NCBI GenBank assembly: GCA_003516705.1
Contig: DPCJ01000148.1
Span: 1 to 35,055, forward strand
Source: Prolixibacteraceae bacterium
GTDB lineage: Bacteria > Bacteroidota > Bacteroidia > Bacteroidales > Prolixibacteraceae
Direction: 5' to 3'
Length of the DNA: 35,055 nt
In this document: positions 8,196-16,033 of the stretch, piece after piece
Position numbering within the stretch: position 1 is the first letter of the stretch
Layout of the letters: each line of letters opens with the position of its first letter
The notes under the pieces: model-generated
What the model saw: only the letters and a program-made list of their open reading frames with translations
Told to the model about the DNA's origin: nothing
Database searches by the model: none
Made by a program: the position numbers and the translations under genes

Positions 8196-8222
8196 CAAAA
8201 ATTGTACCCCGACTCTTCGGGG
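8196..8222 (-). terminator. Possible terminator after the DUF190 gene
   Basis: On the minus strand, 24 bp past the DUF190 stop, CCCCGA-AGAG-TCGGGG forms a tight hairpin (8222-8207), followed by TACAATTTTTG. The T-run is offset by five bases, so termination is plausible but not certain. The same hairpin type occurs at 4361-4376. Confidence 0.35.
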
Positions 8223-8245
8223 GTAAATTGTTGAATTGTAAATGA

Positions 8246-8605
8246 TTATTGTCTGTATTTTTCGCCGCGTTCGTAACGCAGCACATCAATTTCCTGAAAG
8301 GTAACGAGGCCTCCTTTTTTGCTGAGGTCCATGATTTCGTTCAGCCTCGGCACAAAAGCATCCAGCTTTTCGATGTTATCAACAATTTCGATGATGACGG
8401 GTAAATCGCCCGACAGCGCAAAAATTTTCATGGTATGCATCGAATGACTTGCGCCAAACGACATGATTCCCTTTGTTACTGTGGCTCCGGCCAATCCGGC
8501 TTTCCGCGCTTCGAAAACAATTTCCTCAAACAACGGACGGCCATGTACTTTATCTGTTTCGCCTGAATAAATTCTGAGGATTCCGGTTTTTTCTGAAAGT
8601 TTCAT
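8246..8605 (-). CDS. DUF190 family (PII-like) protein
   Basis: The 119-aa protein matches the DUF190 family, small PII-like ferredoxin-fold proteins: 'LRIYSGETDKVHGRPLFEEIV' spread over the N-terminus, 'AGATVTKGIMSFG' and 'LPVIIEIVD' are characteristic. These proteins form compact trimers and are usually encoded next to CrcB. It lies 12 bp downstream of crcB on the same strand, so the two probably form an operon. The usual inference is a regulatory or accessory role in fluoride resistance; ligand and mechanism are not visible here. Confidence 0.88.
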   Translation of the reverse strand: MKLSEKTGILRIYSGETDKVHGRPLFEEIVFEARKAGLAGATVTKGIMSFGASHSMHTMKIFALSGDLPVIIEIVDNIEKLDAFVPRLNEIMDLSKKGGLVTFQEIDVLRYERGEKYRQ

Positions 8606-8617
8606 CGTTAGTTTGAT

Positions 8618-8995
8618 TTAAAATACTGATTTAACCAAAATAATTCCGAGATAAACGGCAAAAACACCCAAAATCAGGTTGCCGCCCACATTCAGCAGCA
8701 ACTGGTTCCAGGTATGTTCTTTAATCATATTAAAATTATTAAACGCAAATGCCGAAAAAGTGGTAAACCCCCCACAAATCCCCACCGACATAAATAACCG
8801 CCATTCGGCGCTCATTATCTGTTTTTCGGCTAAGGCAAAAACAATCCCAATGAGAAAACTGCCGGCAATGTTGGCAATTAAAGTCCCCAACGGAAAAGTG
8901 CTGCTCATTCCTTTTTCAACAAAAACCTGGAGCAGGTAACGCATCACACTGCCAATAAATCCGCCGGCGCCTACTAATAAAACGGTTCGAAGCAT
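8618..8995 (-). CDS. crcB: Fluoride ion channel CrcB/Fluc
   Basis: The 125-aa inner-membrane protein has four hydrophobic segments and all Fluc hallmarks: 'GAGGFIGSVMRY' (9-20), 'FPLGTLIANIAGSFLIG' with conserved Asn42 (34-50), and 'GICGGFTTFSAF' (72-83) with the pore Phe and TTFS residues. It exports fluoride as a dual-topology dimer. It is first in a two-gene unit with the DUF190 protein. No fluoride riboswitch is apparent in the 79-bp region shared with the divergent carboxypeptidase gene. Confidence 0.95.
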   Translation of the reverse strand: MLRTVLLVGAGGFIGSVMRYLLQVFVEKGMSSTFPLGTLIANIAGSFLIGIVFALAEKQIMSAEWRLFMSVGICGGFTTFSAFAFNNFNMIKEHTWNQLLLNVGGNLILGVFAVYLGIILVKSVF

Positions 8996-9074
8996 TTTCA
9001 GTATTTAGATTTTTAGTATTGAGTAATGAGATTCAAGTCAATCTGCTAATTTTAGAACTTCAAAATTAATAAAA

Positions 9075-10496
9075 ATGAAGATACGGTTTCTGGTAGTTTT
9101 GGCATTCGCTGCAATTGTTTTCACGGGCAACGCGCAAACAGTATTTCAGGATGAAGTAAAAGTTTTGCTCCAAAAACCTGAATACAGGAATGCCACTGTG
9201 GGGATTGTGATTGCCGATGCAAAAACCGGTGAGCGGCTTTTCGAACTGAACCCTGACCAGTTAATGATTCCGGCTTCGACGTTGAAAATTGTCACGACTG
9301 CCACTGCACTCGAAATGTTGGGTGCTGACTACCGTTTCGAAACAAAAACCGGGTTTACCGGTGCAATTGATGAAACCGGCACTTTACACGGCGACCTTGT
9401 AATTGTAAGCGGTGGTGACCCCACTTTGGGCTCGGCCTGGTTTAACACCAGTAAATGTAAAAACTGGTTTTTGAAAGATTGGGTTGAACAGATAATACAT
9501 TCGGGCATAAAGGAAATTAAAGGAAATGTGGTTTTGGATGGATCACTTTACCACATTGAAGAGGTCCCGCCCACCTGGGTTTGGGGCGATATTGGCAATT
9601 ATTACGGAGCCAATGCCAGTGCTTTTACTGTGTACGACAACCTGTTTACAATCACTTTCCGTTCGGGGAAAGCAGGTGAAAAGACCGAAATCATTCAACT
9701 GGAACCTAACCTTTCAGACTTAAAAATCGATAACCGTGTTCTTAGCTCAGAAATCAACAGCGACCAGGCATATGTTTTTGGCAGTCCGATGGATAACAAT
9801 CGCATTATCAGGGGAACCATTCCCAAAGAAAAGAAGGCCTTTTCAATTAAAGCTTCCATACCCAATTCTGCCGCTCTGTTGGGTGTTGAATTGCTGAGTG
9901 TGTTAAAAGCTGAAGGAATCAAAATCGGCGGAACTGTGGTCCAGGATTCAGTGGAAAATGTGAAAATCATTCACGTGCATCAATCGCCAACATTAACTGA
10001 AATCGTAAAAACAGTAAACCACGAAAGTGTGAATCTTTTTGCCGAGCATCTTTTGCTCCAGCTTTCGGCTGAAAAAACAGGTGTCGGAAGTCGTGAAAAA
10101 TCGATAGAACTTGTGCAGCAGTTTTGGAATGAAAAGGGATTCAATGTCAGTTCATTATTTATGGAAGACGGCAGCGGCCTTTCGCATTTTAATGCCATAT
10201 CACCCGCATTTATTACATCGGTTTTAGTCGATATGAAAAGCAGTAAAAACAGTGTTTCTTTTGTTGAATCGTTGCCCAATGCGGGTGAAGGAACATTGTC
10301 GTCGTTCAGTACGCAAAAATTTCCCGGAAACACACTCAGCGTCAAAAGTGGTTCCATGACTCGGGTGCGCTGTTATGCCGGTTATCTGAAAACTAGTTCA
10401 GGAAAAGAGATTGCGTTTTCCATCATGTTTAACCACTTTTCGGGTAGCCAGTCAAAGCTCAGGGCAGGGATAGAAAACCTGCTTTCAACACTGTAA
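9075..10496 (+). CDS. dacB: D-alanyl-D-alanine carboxypeptidase/endopeptidase, PBP4 (DacB) family
   Basis: The 473-aa protein starts with a signal peptide (MKIRFLVVLAFAAIVFTGNA), so it works in the periplasm. It shows the three penicillin-binding motifs of peptidase family S13: S68-T-L-K71 (SxxK with the nucleophile Ser), S318-V-N320 (SxN) and K424-S-G426 (KTG-type). 'EDGSGLSHFN' is another family landmark. A long insert between SxxK and SxN, as in PBP4, is present. It trims peptidoglycan stem peptides or cross-links. It is divergent from crcB and appears to be a single-gene unit; a weak AT-rich palindrome follows its stop. Confidence 0.95.
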   Translation: MKIRFLVVLAFAAIVFTGNAQTVFQDEVKVLLQKPEYRNATVGIVIADAKTGERLFELNPDQLMIPASTLKIVTTATALEMLGADYRFETKTGFTGAIDETGTLHGDLVIVSGGDPTLGSAWFNTSKCKNWFLKDWVEQIIHSGIKEIKGNVVLDGSLYHIEEVPPTWVWGDIGNYYGANASAFTVYDNLFTITFRSGKAGEKTEIIQLEPNLSDLKIDNRVLSSEINSDQAYVFGSPMDNNRIIRGTIPKEKKAFSIKASIPNSAALLGVELLSVLKAEGIKIGGTVVQDSVENVKIIHVHQSPTLTEIVKTVNHESVNLFAEHLLLQLSAEKTGVGSREKSIELVQQFWNEKGFNVSSLFMEDGSGLSHFNAISPAFITSVLVDMKSSKNSVSFVESLPNAGEGTLSSFSTQKFPGNTLSVKSGSMTRVRCYAGYLKTSSGKEIAFSIMFNHFSGSQSKLRAGIENLLSTL

Positions 10497-10505
10497 TCTA
10501 CAAAC

Positions 10506-10525
10506 AGATAAATTTATCTTAATTT
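10506..10525 (+). terminator. Weak AT-rich terminator candidate after dacB
   Basis: AGATA-AATT-TATCT (10506-10519) followed by a T-rich tract, ten bases past the dacB stop. The stem has only A/T and few G/C pairs, so it is a weak candidate. Confidence 0.3.
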
Positions 10526-10606
10526 TTATATTGCTGATATTCAGTGATTAGTGTACTTGTTTTGTAAAATAATTGCCTCAATTCGACAATTGATTTTATT
10601 TGGCTA

Positions 10607-10637
10607 TTGACTTGTAATTTTTTATGATGTAACTTGT
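10607..10637 (+). promoter_or_regulatory. Candidate promoter of the eCIS cluster
   Basis: TTG (10607-10609), then 20 nt, then TAACTTG (10630-10636) approximates the Bacteroidota -33 TTTG / -7 TAnnTTTG pattern at normal spacing. It lies in the 353-bp gap between dacB and the first eCIS gene and would give a leader of about 200 nt. A small inverted repeat (TGAATC at 10661-10666, GATTCA at 10675-10680) lies in that leader. No other gene-like sequence is seen in the gap. Confidence 0.35.
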
Positions 10638-10849
10638 TCGACATAACCATTAGCTCAGAGTGAATCGTTTGTAAGATTCAATTGTACACCAGAGAAGACG
10701 CTTTAGTCATTATTTTTTGAAGTTGTTCGGGAATTTCCAAGGGAAGAAAATCAGGTTGTGATAGAACCAAGTTTCGGTTGTATGGCTTTTGTATTGACCT
10801 TTTTCAGAAAAAGAGGTGATGTAATTAACTGATAAACAGAAATAAGAAT

Positions 10850-11446
10850 ATGATTTTTGAAACTTTGCAGATAATTAAAGAACAACTTGAAGCGTACCTG
10901 GTTACAGCCGGATTGGGTAAAATTGTGATTCTCGACAATATTGCGCTTTGGCAATCGGGGAGTGAAGATGCAACGAGGCTTGAAGGAAAAGTGGTGTTGA
11001 CACTCCTTAAAATGGACGAGGAAACCACACTGAAAAACGCTCCGAATTACCAGATTCGAGACGGAAAAACTGAATATCGTAACCCGCCGGTCAATCTCAA
11101 TCTTTATTTACTTGTTAGCGCCAATTGCGAAACGTACGATAAATCGCTGCGGAGTATTTCAAAAACCATCCAGTTTTTTCAAGGCAAAAAAGTATTTACA
11201 AGCACAAACACGGTTTACAACCGCAACAATGTTTCATTCGATGTGCTGGAGCAGTTCAGGTTTGTGCTCGATTTGTACACACCTACATTTGACGAACTCA
11301 ACAATGTGTGGGGAATGCTTGGTGGCCGACAGTTGCCTTCGGTAATTTATCGTATTCAACTCATTCAGATTGAACAGGATAAAATACAATCGGCAGCTGA
11401 AGTTATAACCCACATTGGTGGCGAACTCAAACACAAACAGCAATGA
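10850..11446 (+). CDS. eCIS sheath/tube terminator, DUF4255 family (Afp16/Pvc16-like)
   Basis: The 198-aa protein fits DUF4255, the family of the Afp16/Pvc16 cap that ends tube and sheath growth at the distal end. Visible features are the N-terminal helix 'MIFETLQIIKEQLEAYL', the strand 'GKVVLTLLKMDEE', then 'NPPVNLNLYLLVSANC' and the pair 'LRSISKTIQFFQGKKVF' and 'WGMLGGRQLPSVIYRIQLI'. Phage tail terminators have similar organisation. It is the first gene of the cluster here, whereas in Afp/PVC the equivalent is last. Its stop overlaps the next start (ATGA), so the pair is translationally coupled. Confidence 0.88.
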   Translation: MIFETLQIIKEQLEAYLVTAGLGKIVILDNIALWQSGSEDATRLEGKVVLTLLKMDEETTLKNAPNYQIRDGKTEYRNPPVNLNLYLLVSANCETYDKSLRSISKTIQFFQGKKVFTSTNTVYNRNNVSFDVLEQFRFVLDLYTPTFDELNNVWGMLGGRQLPSVIYRIQLIQIEQDKIQSAAEVITHIGGELKHKQQ

Positions 11447-12315
11447 CATTTTCAGTTCAATATAAACCACTTTTTTCCGTGCAGGTTTTGCACAATTACT
11501 TTCTGAATAAAGGAGTTCAGCTTTTTTCGGCCATGAATCAGGCTGATAAACAAAAACAGCTTGCATTATACAATGTGTCGCAATTTATGCGAATTGAACC
11601 AGCCGGAGAAACTGTTTCAAAACTGAATGGCTACGGGTTGGTTTTTAAGACCGATGCAACAGGTTTTAAAGTGTGGTGCAAAGTTGAAAATGATGGTGTT
11701 ACACCTGTGATTTCGATTGATGATAACACCTGTTTTACCTTTTTACTAAAAATTACTGACAGAAGGTTTTACAATTTTACTTCGCTGAAAATGGAAAACG
11801 CAGGGAAATTATACTATCTGTCGAACCTGAAACCAGCGGGTTCACCACCTGCTTTTCCGTTGATAAAAACTGCTGGTGCAAACATAAAAACTGATGAAAC
11901 ATGGATATTAAGCGCAGAATTACAAAGCGCAGAATTTAAAAAACTTGCCACATCAGAGAAAGCTGATTTACTGGCTCTGGTACGCCTTTATATGAAAGGC
12001 GATAACAGCAGTTTACACATCACAAATGCATCGGGTGAATTAAAGAACCCAACCCCTGTTTTTGAAATGTTGCTGGATAACCGGAAAAGTAACTGGCGTT
12101 ATATTTTTAAAACCAACCAGGTTGTAAAACCTGCCGATGATGTAAAAAAAGAAGACGGCAACGCCAAAATTCTCATCACAAAAACTGAACAACCACTTAC
12201 CGAAAGAGGCTTTGTTTCGGTTGAACTCGGGACTGCTGAACTCCCGAATCCGGGGATAGACAACATCATACCCGATACTGCTGCAAATAAATATTACTCT
12301 GAAATATATATGTAA
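11443..12315 (+). CDS. eCIS-associated protein of unknown function
   Basis: I do not recognise this 290-aa protein. It lacks a signal peptide or membrane segment. The sequence alternates strand-rich stretches (SVQYKPLFSVQVLHNYF; FKVWCKVENDGVTPVISI; DNTCFTFLLKITDRRFYNF), so a beta-sandwich is likely, and the C-terminal part has 'RKSNWRYIFKT' and ends with NKYYSEIYM. It starts inside the stop of the DUF4255 gene (ATGA overlap) and ends 16 bp before the sheath gene. That tight coupling suggests a structural or assembly partner of the cap or sheath. The role is inferred from position only. Confidence 0.7.
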   Translation: MTFSVQYKPLFSVQVLHNYFLNKGVQLFSAMNQADKQKQLALYNVSQFMRIEPAGETVSKLNGYGLVFKTDATGFKVWCKVENDGVTPVISIDDNTCFTFLLKITDRRFYNFTSLKMENAGKLYYLSNLKPAGSPPAFPLIKTAGANIKTDETWILSAELQSAEFKKLATSEKADLLALVRLYMKGDNSSLHITNASGELKNPTPVFEMLLDNRKSNWRYIFKTNQVVKPADDVKKEDGNAKILITKTEQPLTERGFVSVELGTAELPNPGIDNIIPDTAANKYYSEIYM

Positions 12316-12331
12316 ACTTAATTTAAAGATT

Positions 12332-14257
12332 ATGGCAACAACGTACAAAACACCAGGCGTTTACATCGAGGAAATATCCATATTTCCTCCCTCGGTGGCG
12401 CAAGTAGAAACTGCTATTCCTGCCTTTATTGGCTATACTGAATCGGCCGTTGTCGATGGAACGGATTATCATGTCGAAAAAATTGTTAATCCGATAAAAA
12501 TCGGGTCGTTGCCTGAGTACGAATTCTTTTTTGGAGGAGCGCCAAAACCAACTTCTGTGGAGGTTGTGCTAAACGGCGATAACTCGGTTAAATCGGCCAA
12601 GGTGAATGGAGTCAACTTGTTGTACGACTCGGTACGCATGTTTTATATCAATGGTGGCGGCGATTGCTACATTGTTTCGGTTGGAAAGTACAATACATCA
12701 GTCGCAGGTGTTAAAAAGCAGGATTTGATTGATGGTTTGGCAAAACTCGAAAAATTCGATTTGCCTACTTTGCTTGTAATCCCTGAATCGGTTCATCTGT
12801 CGGTAGCCGAAGCAGGTGAAGTACATTCGGCAATGCTTGCCCAGAGTGCCAAATTACAGGACCGCTTTGCCGTGCTTGATATTGTGAAAGGTGACACCGA
12901 AGCCACACCAACCAGCGACCCTGTTGCCGATTTCAGAAACAATGTGGGGATGAACAACCTGAAATATGGTGCTGCCTATTACCCGTGGCTGAAAACTACT
13001 TTGCCGTTTAATGTGGATTACAACGCAGTTGTGGCTGGTTCGTATTCAAAAGGTGGAAGCCCAGTTGTCGATATTAAAACACTGTTTAACAGTGCAATGG
13101 TTGCTGCCATAAAAAACATCGACGATGATATTGCCTTGCAGGCATCGCTTGTAACACCAACTTTCGGACTTGTTGCCACACGACCCGATTTGATTATTGA
13201 AGCCGGGAAAATTTATGCGTTTTTCAAAGCTTTCTATTCGCTTACCCTGAAAGACATAGATGCAACAAATGAGAACTCGGCTAAAAATATTTTAAACAGG
13301 TACACAGCACCAACAGCCGAATTTACAGGTTTGTTGAAAACGTTTTATGATTATAATTTCTTCAGCAAGGCAAGCAACAATACCACGGTTACACTACCGG
13401 CGGCATGGAGCGATTTGCTTGTTCCCGATACTTTTGCCGCCGATTTTACCACGCTGACTTTTGCCGCCCCGACAACCGGTGCAAATAATATTTATACAGC
13501 AACAAAAACCGCTGAAACAGCAGCTCCTTATTATGCTGCTTTGCTTGGTAAACTTGCAGCAGTTGTTGCAAAATATTTCGCCGAACTAAAAGCAGCGAGG
13601 GAAAAGCGCACAGAAACGCTGTTCGATATCGACCCGGTTTACAAAGCAATTGCTACTGCCATTGGTAAACAAAGTGTTGTATTGCCGCCAAGTGGCGCCG
13701 TTGTGGGCTTGTATGCTGCTGTTGACAACGAACGCGGTGTATGGAAAGCGCCGGCAAATATTTCAATTTCGGCAGTAAAGGGGCCTGCTGTAAATATTAC
13801 CCACAACGACCAGGAAAGTTTAAATATTGATACCGAAGCAGGCAAATCGGTGAATGCAATTCGCGCATTTACCGGAAAAGGAACCCTGATTTGGGGAGCA
13901 CGCACACTCGCCGGTAACGACAATGAGTGGCGCTACATTCCGGTTCGCAGGTTTTTTAACATGGTTGAAGAGTCGGTTAAAAAAGCCACGTCGCGTTTTG
14001 TTTTTGAACCCAACGATGCCAATACCTGGGTAAAGGTGAGGGCAATGATTGAAAACTTTCTGTTTTTACAGTGGAGAGCAGGAGCATTGGCCGGTGCAAA
14101 ACCCGACGAAGCGTATTTTGTGCGTGTTGGCCTTGGTCAAACCATGACTGCCCAGGATATTCTCAACGGTTATATGCACGTTGAAATTGGCATGGCAGCA
14201 GTTCGCCCTGCCGAATTTATCATCCTGAAATTCTCGCATAAGCTGCAGCAATCGTAA
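12332..14257 (+). CDS. Contractile sheath protein (Afp2/Pvc2-like)
   Basis: The 641-aa protein opens with 'TYKTPGVYIEEISIFPPSV' and 'TAIPAFIGYTE', the hallmark of phage-tail/T6SS/eCIS sheath proteins. The C-terminal domain is the conserved polymerisation core: 'NAIRAFTGKGTLIWGARTL', 'EWRYIPVRRFFNMVEESV', 'FVFEPND', and 'YFVRVGLG' then 'MTAQDILNG'. The extended middle region (about 200-470) is the variable surface domain. The sheath contracts to drive the inner tube through the target membrane. Only one sheath gene is present, while Afp and PVC have several. It is 25 bp upstream of the first tube gene. Confidence 0.96.
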   Translation: MATTYKTPGVYIEEISIFPPSVAQVETAIPAFIGYTESAVVDGTDYHVEKIVNPIKIGSLPEYEFFFGGAPKPTSVEVVLNGDNSVKSAKVNGVNLLYDSVRMFYINGGGDCYIVSVGKYNTSVAGVKKQDLIDGLAKLEKFDLPTLLVIPESVHLSVAEAGEVHSAMLAQSAKLQDRFAVLDIVKGDTEATPTSDPVADFRNNVGMNNLKYGAAYYPWLKTTLPFNVDYNAVVAGSYSKGGSPVVDIKTLFNSAMVAAIKNIDDDIALQASLVTPTFGLVATRPDLIIEAGKIYAFFKAFYSLTLKDIDATNENSAKNILNRYTAPTAEFTGLLKTFYDYNFFSKASNNTTVTLPAAWSDLLVPDTFAADFTTLTFAAPTTGANNIYTATKTAETAAPYYAALLGKLAAVVAKYFAELKAAREKRTETLFDIDPVYKAIATAIGKQSVVLPPSGAVVGLYAAVDNERGVWKAPANISISAVKGPAVNITHNDQESLNIDTEAGKSVNAIRAFTGKGTLIWGARTLAGNDNEWRYIPVRRFFNMVEESVKKATSRFVFEPNDANTWVKVRAMIENFLFLQWRAGALAGAKPDEAYFVRVGLGQTMTAQDILNGYMHVEIGMAAVRPAEFIILKFSHKLQQS

Positions 14258-14282
14258 GTAAATAATTAAAAAATAAATAGTT

Positions 14283-14717
14283 ATGGCAACAAATTATCCA
14301 TTGGTAAAATTTCACTTCAGGGTTGAATGGGGTGGAGCCCGGATTGGTTTTACCGAAGTTACAGGTCTCGATGTTGAGACAGAAGTGGTGGAATATCGCG
14401 AGGGTTCAAGCCCTGAATATTCGAAAATAAAAATGCCGGGAATGCAGAAATTTGGTAATCTCACACTCAAACGAGGCACTTTTGCGTCGGATAAGGATTA
14501 TTTTAACTGGTGGAACACAGTTAAACTGAATACCATCGAACGGCGCGACATGACCATCAGTTTACTCAACGAAAATCATGAACCTTCAGTGACCTGGAAA
14601 GTAAAAAATGCCTGGCCAACCAAAGTGCAGTCAACCGATTTGAAATCGGATGGAAACGAAGTCGCTATTGAAACGATGGAAGTTGTGCACGAAGGTTTAA
14701 CTGTTGAATTTGCCTGA
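14283..14717 (+). CDS. Inner tube protein, gp19/Hcp-like (Afp1/Pvc1-like)
   Basis: The 144-aa protein belongs to the T4 gp19 tail-tube family: 'YPLVKFHFRVEWGG', 'FTEVTGLDVETEVVEYREG', 'GNLTLKRG', 'WWNTVKLN' and 'ISLLNENHEPSVTWKVKNAWP' are typical. Hexamers stack to make the rigid tube pushed out on sheath contraction; the tube lumen is where cargo is loaded in related systems. The second tube gene follows 2 bp downstream. Being next to the sheath and the closest to the family consensus, this is probably the main tube subunit. Confidence 0.96.
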   Translation: MATNYPLVKFHFRVEWGGARIGFTEVTGLDVETEVVEYREGSSPEYSKIKMPGMQKFGNLTLKRGTFASDKDYFNWWNTVKLNTIERRDMTISLLNENHEPSVTWKVKNAWPTKVQSTDLKSDGNEVAIETMEVVHEGLTVEFA

Positions 14718-14719
14718 TT

Positions 14720-15151
14720 ATGGGAAATTATTATCCTCCGCTGGGTTTTCATTTTAAGGTTGAATTCGGGAATATTCCGGGCGAATATCAGTTTCAATCA
14801 GTTTCAGGGTTATCTGCTGAACTCGAAATCGAAGAAATTCCGGAGGGTGGAGAAAACAGGTTCAAACACAAACTGCCTGTCAGGTCGCGTTATCAGAAGT
14901 TAATACTTAAAAGGGGGCTCATTGCCGGTTCAGAACTGGTTCAGTGGTGTCGTAAGGCACTCGAGGAGATGGATATAGAACCAACCAATATTACAATCAG
15001 CCTGCTGAACGAGAAACATGAGCCCCTTACTTCCTGGAATGTAGTACATGCTTACCCGGTAAAGTGGTCGGTTGCCGATTTCAATGCCGAGGAAAGCAGA
15101 ATAGTGATTGAATCGCTCGAATTGGTGTACAACTACTTTAATATTCAGTAA
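14720..15151 (+). CDS. Second tube protein, gp19-like paralog (Afp5-like)
   Basis: The 143-aa protein is a paralog of the preceding tube gene: 'YPPLGFHFKVEFG', 'FQSVSGLSAELEIEEIPEGG', 'LPVRSRYQKLILKRGL', and 'ITISLLNEKHEPLTSWNVVHAYPVK'. The two share the whole fold but differ clearly. In Afp/PVC the extra tube paralogs (Afp5) form a specialised ring joining the tube to the baseplate hub, a likely role here. It starts 2 bp after the first tube gene, and its stop is 1 bp from the next start. Confidence 0.93.
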   Translation: MGNYYPPLGFHFKVEFGNIPGEYQFQSVSGLSAELEIEEIPEGGENRFKHKLPVRSRYQKLILKRGLIAGSELVQWCRKALEEMDIEPTNITISLLNEKHEPLTSWNVVHAYPVKWSVADFNAEESRIVIESLELVYNYFNIQ

Positions 15152-15152
15152 A

Positions 15153-15311
15153 ATGCCCATCGAAATTAAAGAATTGCATATCAAAATAAATGTTGATGAG
15201 CCGTCGGGCAGTGCAGCAGCTGAAACAGGTGCAGGCACCGACAGGGATAAAATTATTGAGGCTTGTGTGGAACAGGTAATGGAATTATTGGCTAAAAAGG
15301 AGGAACGATAA
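15153..15311 (+). CDS. Small DUF5908 family eCIS protein
   Basis: A 52-aa protein that is easily missed. It starts at ATG 15153, one base after the second tube gene. 'MPIEIKELHIKINVDE' at the N-terminus and a C-terminal helix 'IIEACVEQVMELLAKK' match the small DUF5908 family, regularly found at this place in Bacteroidota eCIS clusters. A short Ala/Gly-rich linker separates the two parts. Its function is unknown; a baseplate or hub adaptor is plausible. The next gene starts 1 bp downstream. Confidence 0.8.
   Translation: MPIEIKELHIKINVDEPSGSAAAETGAGTDRDKIIEACVEQVMELLAKKEER
15298..15303 (+). promoter_or_regulatory. Shine-Dalgarno site of the Afp7-like gene
   Basis: AGGAGG lies 9 nt before ATG 15313, inside the end of the DUF5908 gene. 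Strong sites like this are rare in this window, so it may raise translation of the hub protein and supports the start chosen. Confidence 0.5.
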
Positions 15312-15312
15312 C

Positions 15313-16029
15313 ATGAGCGGAGAATTAATTAAACTTAAAATTAAAGCATACAGCGATGAACGGTTCTCGGAAGAAATCTCTGAAGGGGAATTCAAATCTC
15401 TGTTGAATCCTGATAAATACACGTTCAATTATAAAATCGAACAAAATAACAATCAGGCTTCCGGTACCAGTTCATCCGCTGTCCGCTTTAATAAAATTCC
15501 TCCTGAAAATCTCGACCTCGAATTTGTTTTCGACCGCACAGGCGTTGTTGTTGATTACGGTTCACCATCGACCGATGCCGACGATAAAGTTTACAAGGAT
15601 GAGGGCAACGGAATTATCGACGATATCGAGCAATTCAAACGCGTGGTTTTCGATTACAATGGCGACAATCACCGCCCGAATTACCTTGTCATTTCGTGGG
15701 GCACACTCCTTTTTAAGGGTACCCTCACCGAAATGAACATTACCTATAAGCTCTTCAAATCCGATGGATTACCATTACGCGCGTCTGTTCGTGCAAAATT
15801 CAAAGGTTTTGTTGAAGATAATTTACGTGTGGCACGCGAGAACAACAGTTCGCCCGATTTAACACACGTTCGAATGGTGAAAGAAGGTGATACACTGCCT
15901 TTAATGACTTATCGGATTTACGGCGACCCGAAATATTACCTCGAAGTAGCCAAAGCCAACGGAATTGCCAATTTCAGAAAACTGAAAGCCGGACAAATGA
16001 TTGTTTTTCCACCAATCGAAAAAACCTGA
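15313..16029 (+). CDS. Baseplate hub protein with C-terminal LysM (Afp7/Pvc7-like)
   Basis: The 238-aa protein has an N-terminal tube-like/hub domain typical of CIS tube-initiator proteins ('GEFKSLLNPDKYTFNYKIEQ', 'DLEFVFDRTGV', 'NYLVISWGTLLFKGTLTEM'). Its last ~55 residues form a LysM-type domain ('VKEGDTLPLMTYRIYGDPKYY' then 'LKAGQMIVFPP'). In Afp/PVC this protein joins the inner tube to the VgrG spike and gp25-like wedge; the LysM is structural (gp53-like) rather than necessarily peptidoglycan-binding. The VgrG gene begins 4 bp downstream. Confidence 0.92.
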   Translation: MSGELIKLKIKAYSDERFSEEISEGEFKSLLNPDKYTFNYKIEQNNNQASGTSSSAVRFNKIPPENLDLEFVFDRTGVVVDYGSPSTDADDKVYKDEGNGIIDDIEQFKRVVFDYNGDNHRPNYLVISWGTLLFKGTLTEMNITYKLFKSDGLPLRASVRAKFKGFVEDNLRVARENNSSPDLTHVRMVKEGDTLPLMTYRIYGDPKYYLEVAKANGIANFRKLKAGQMIVFPPIEKT

Positions 16030-16033
16030 CACG

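Noticed and set aside
7990..8289. A 99-codon minus-strand frame before the DUF190 gene
   Set aside because: Its translation runs through palindromes and degenerate repeats (RLRTSDFRLSSLITQ-type) and overlaps the DUF190 gene end.
8996..9074. Fluoride riboswitch upstream of crcB
   Set aside because: The short AT-rich region shows no crcB-motif pseudoknot features.
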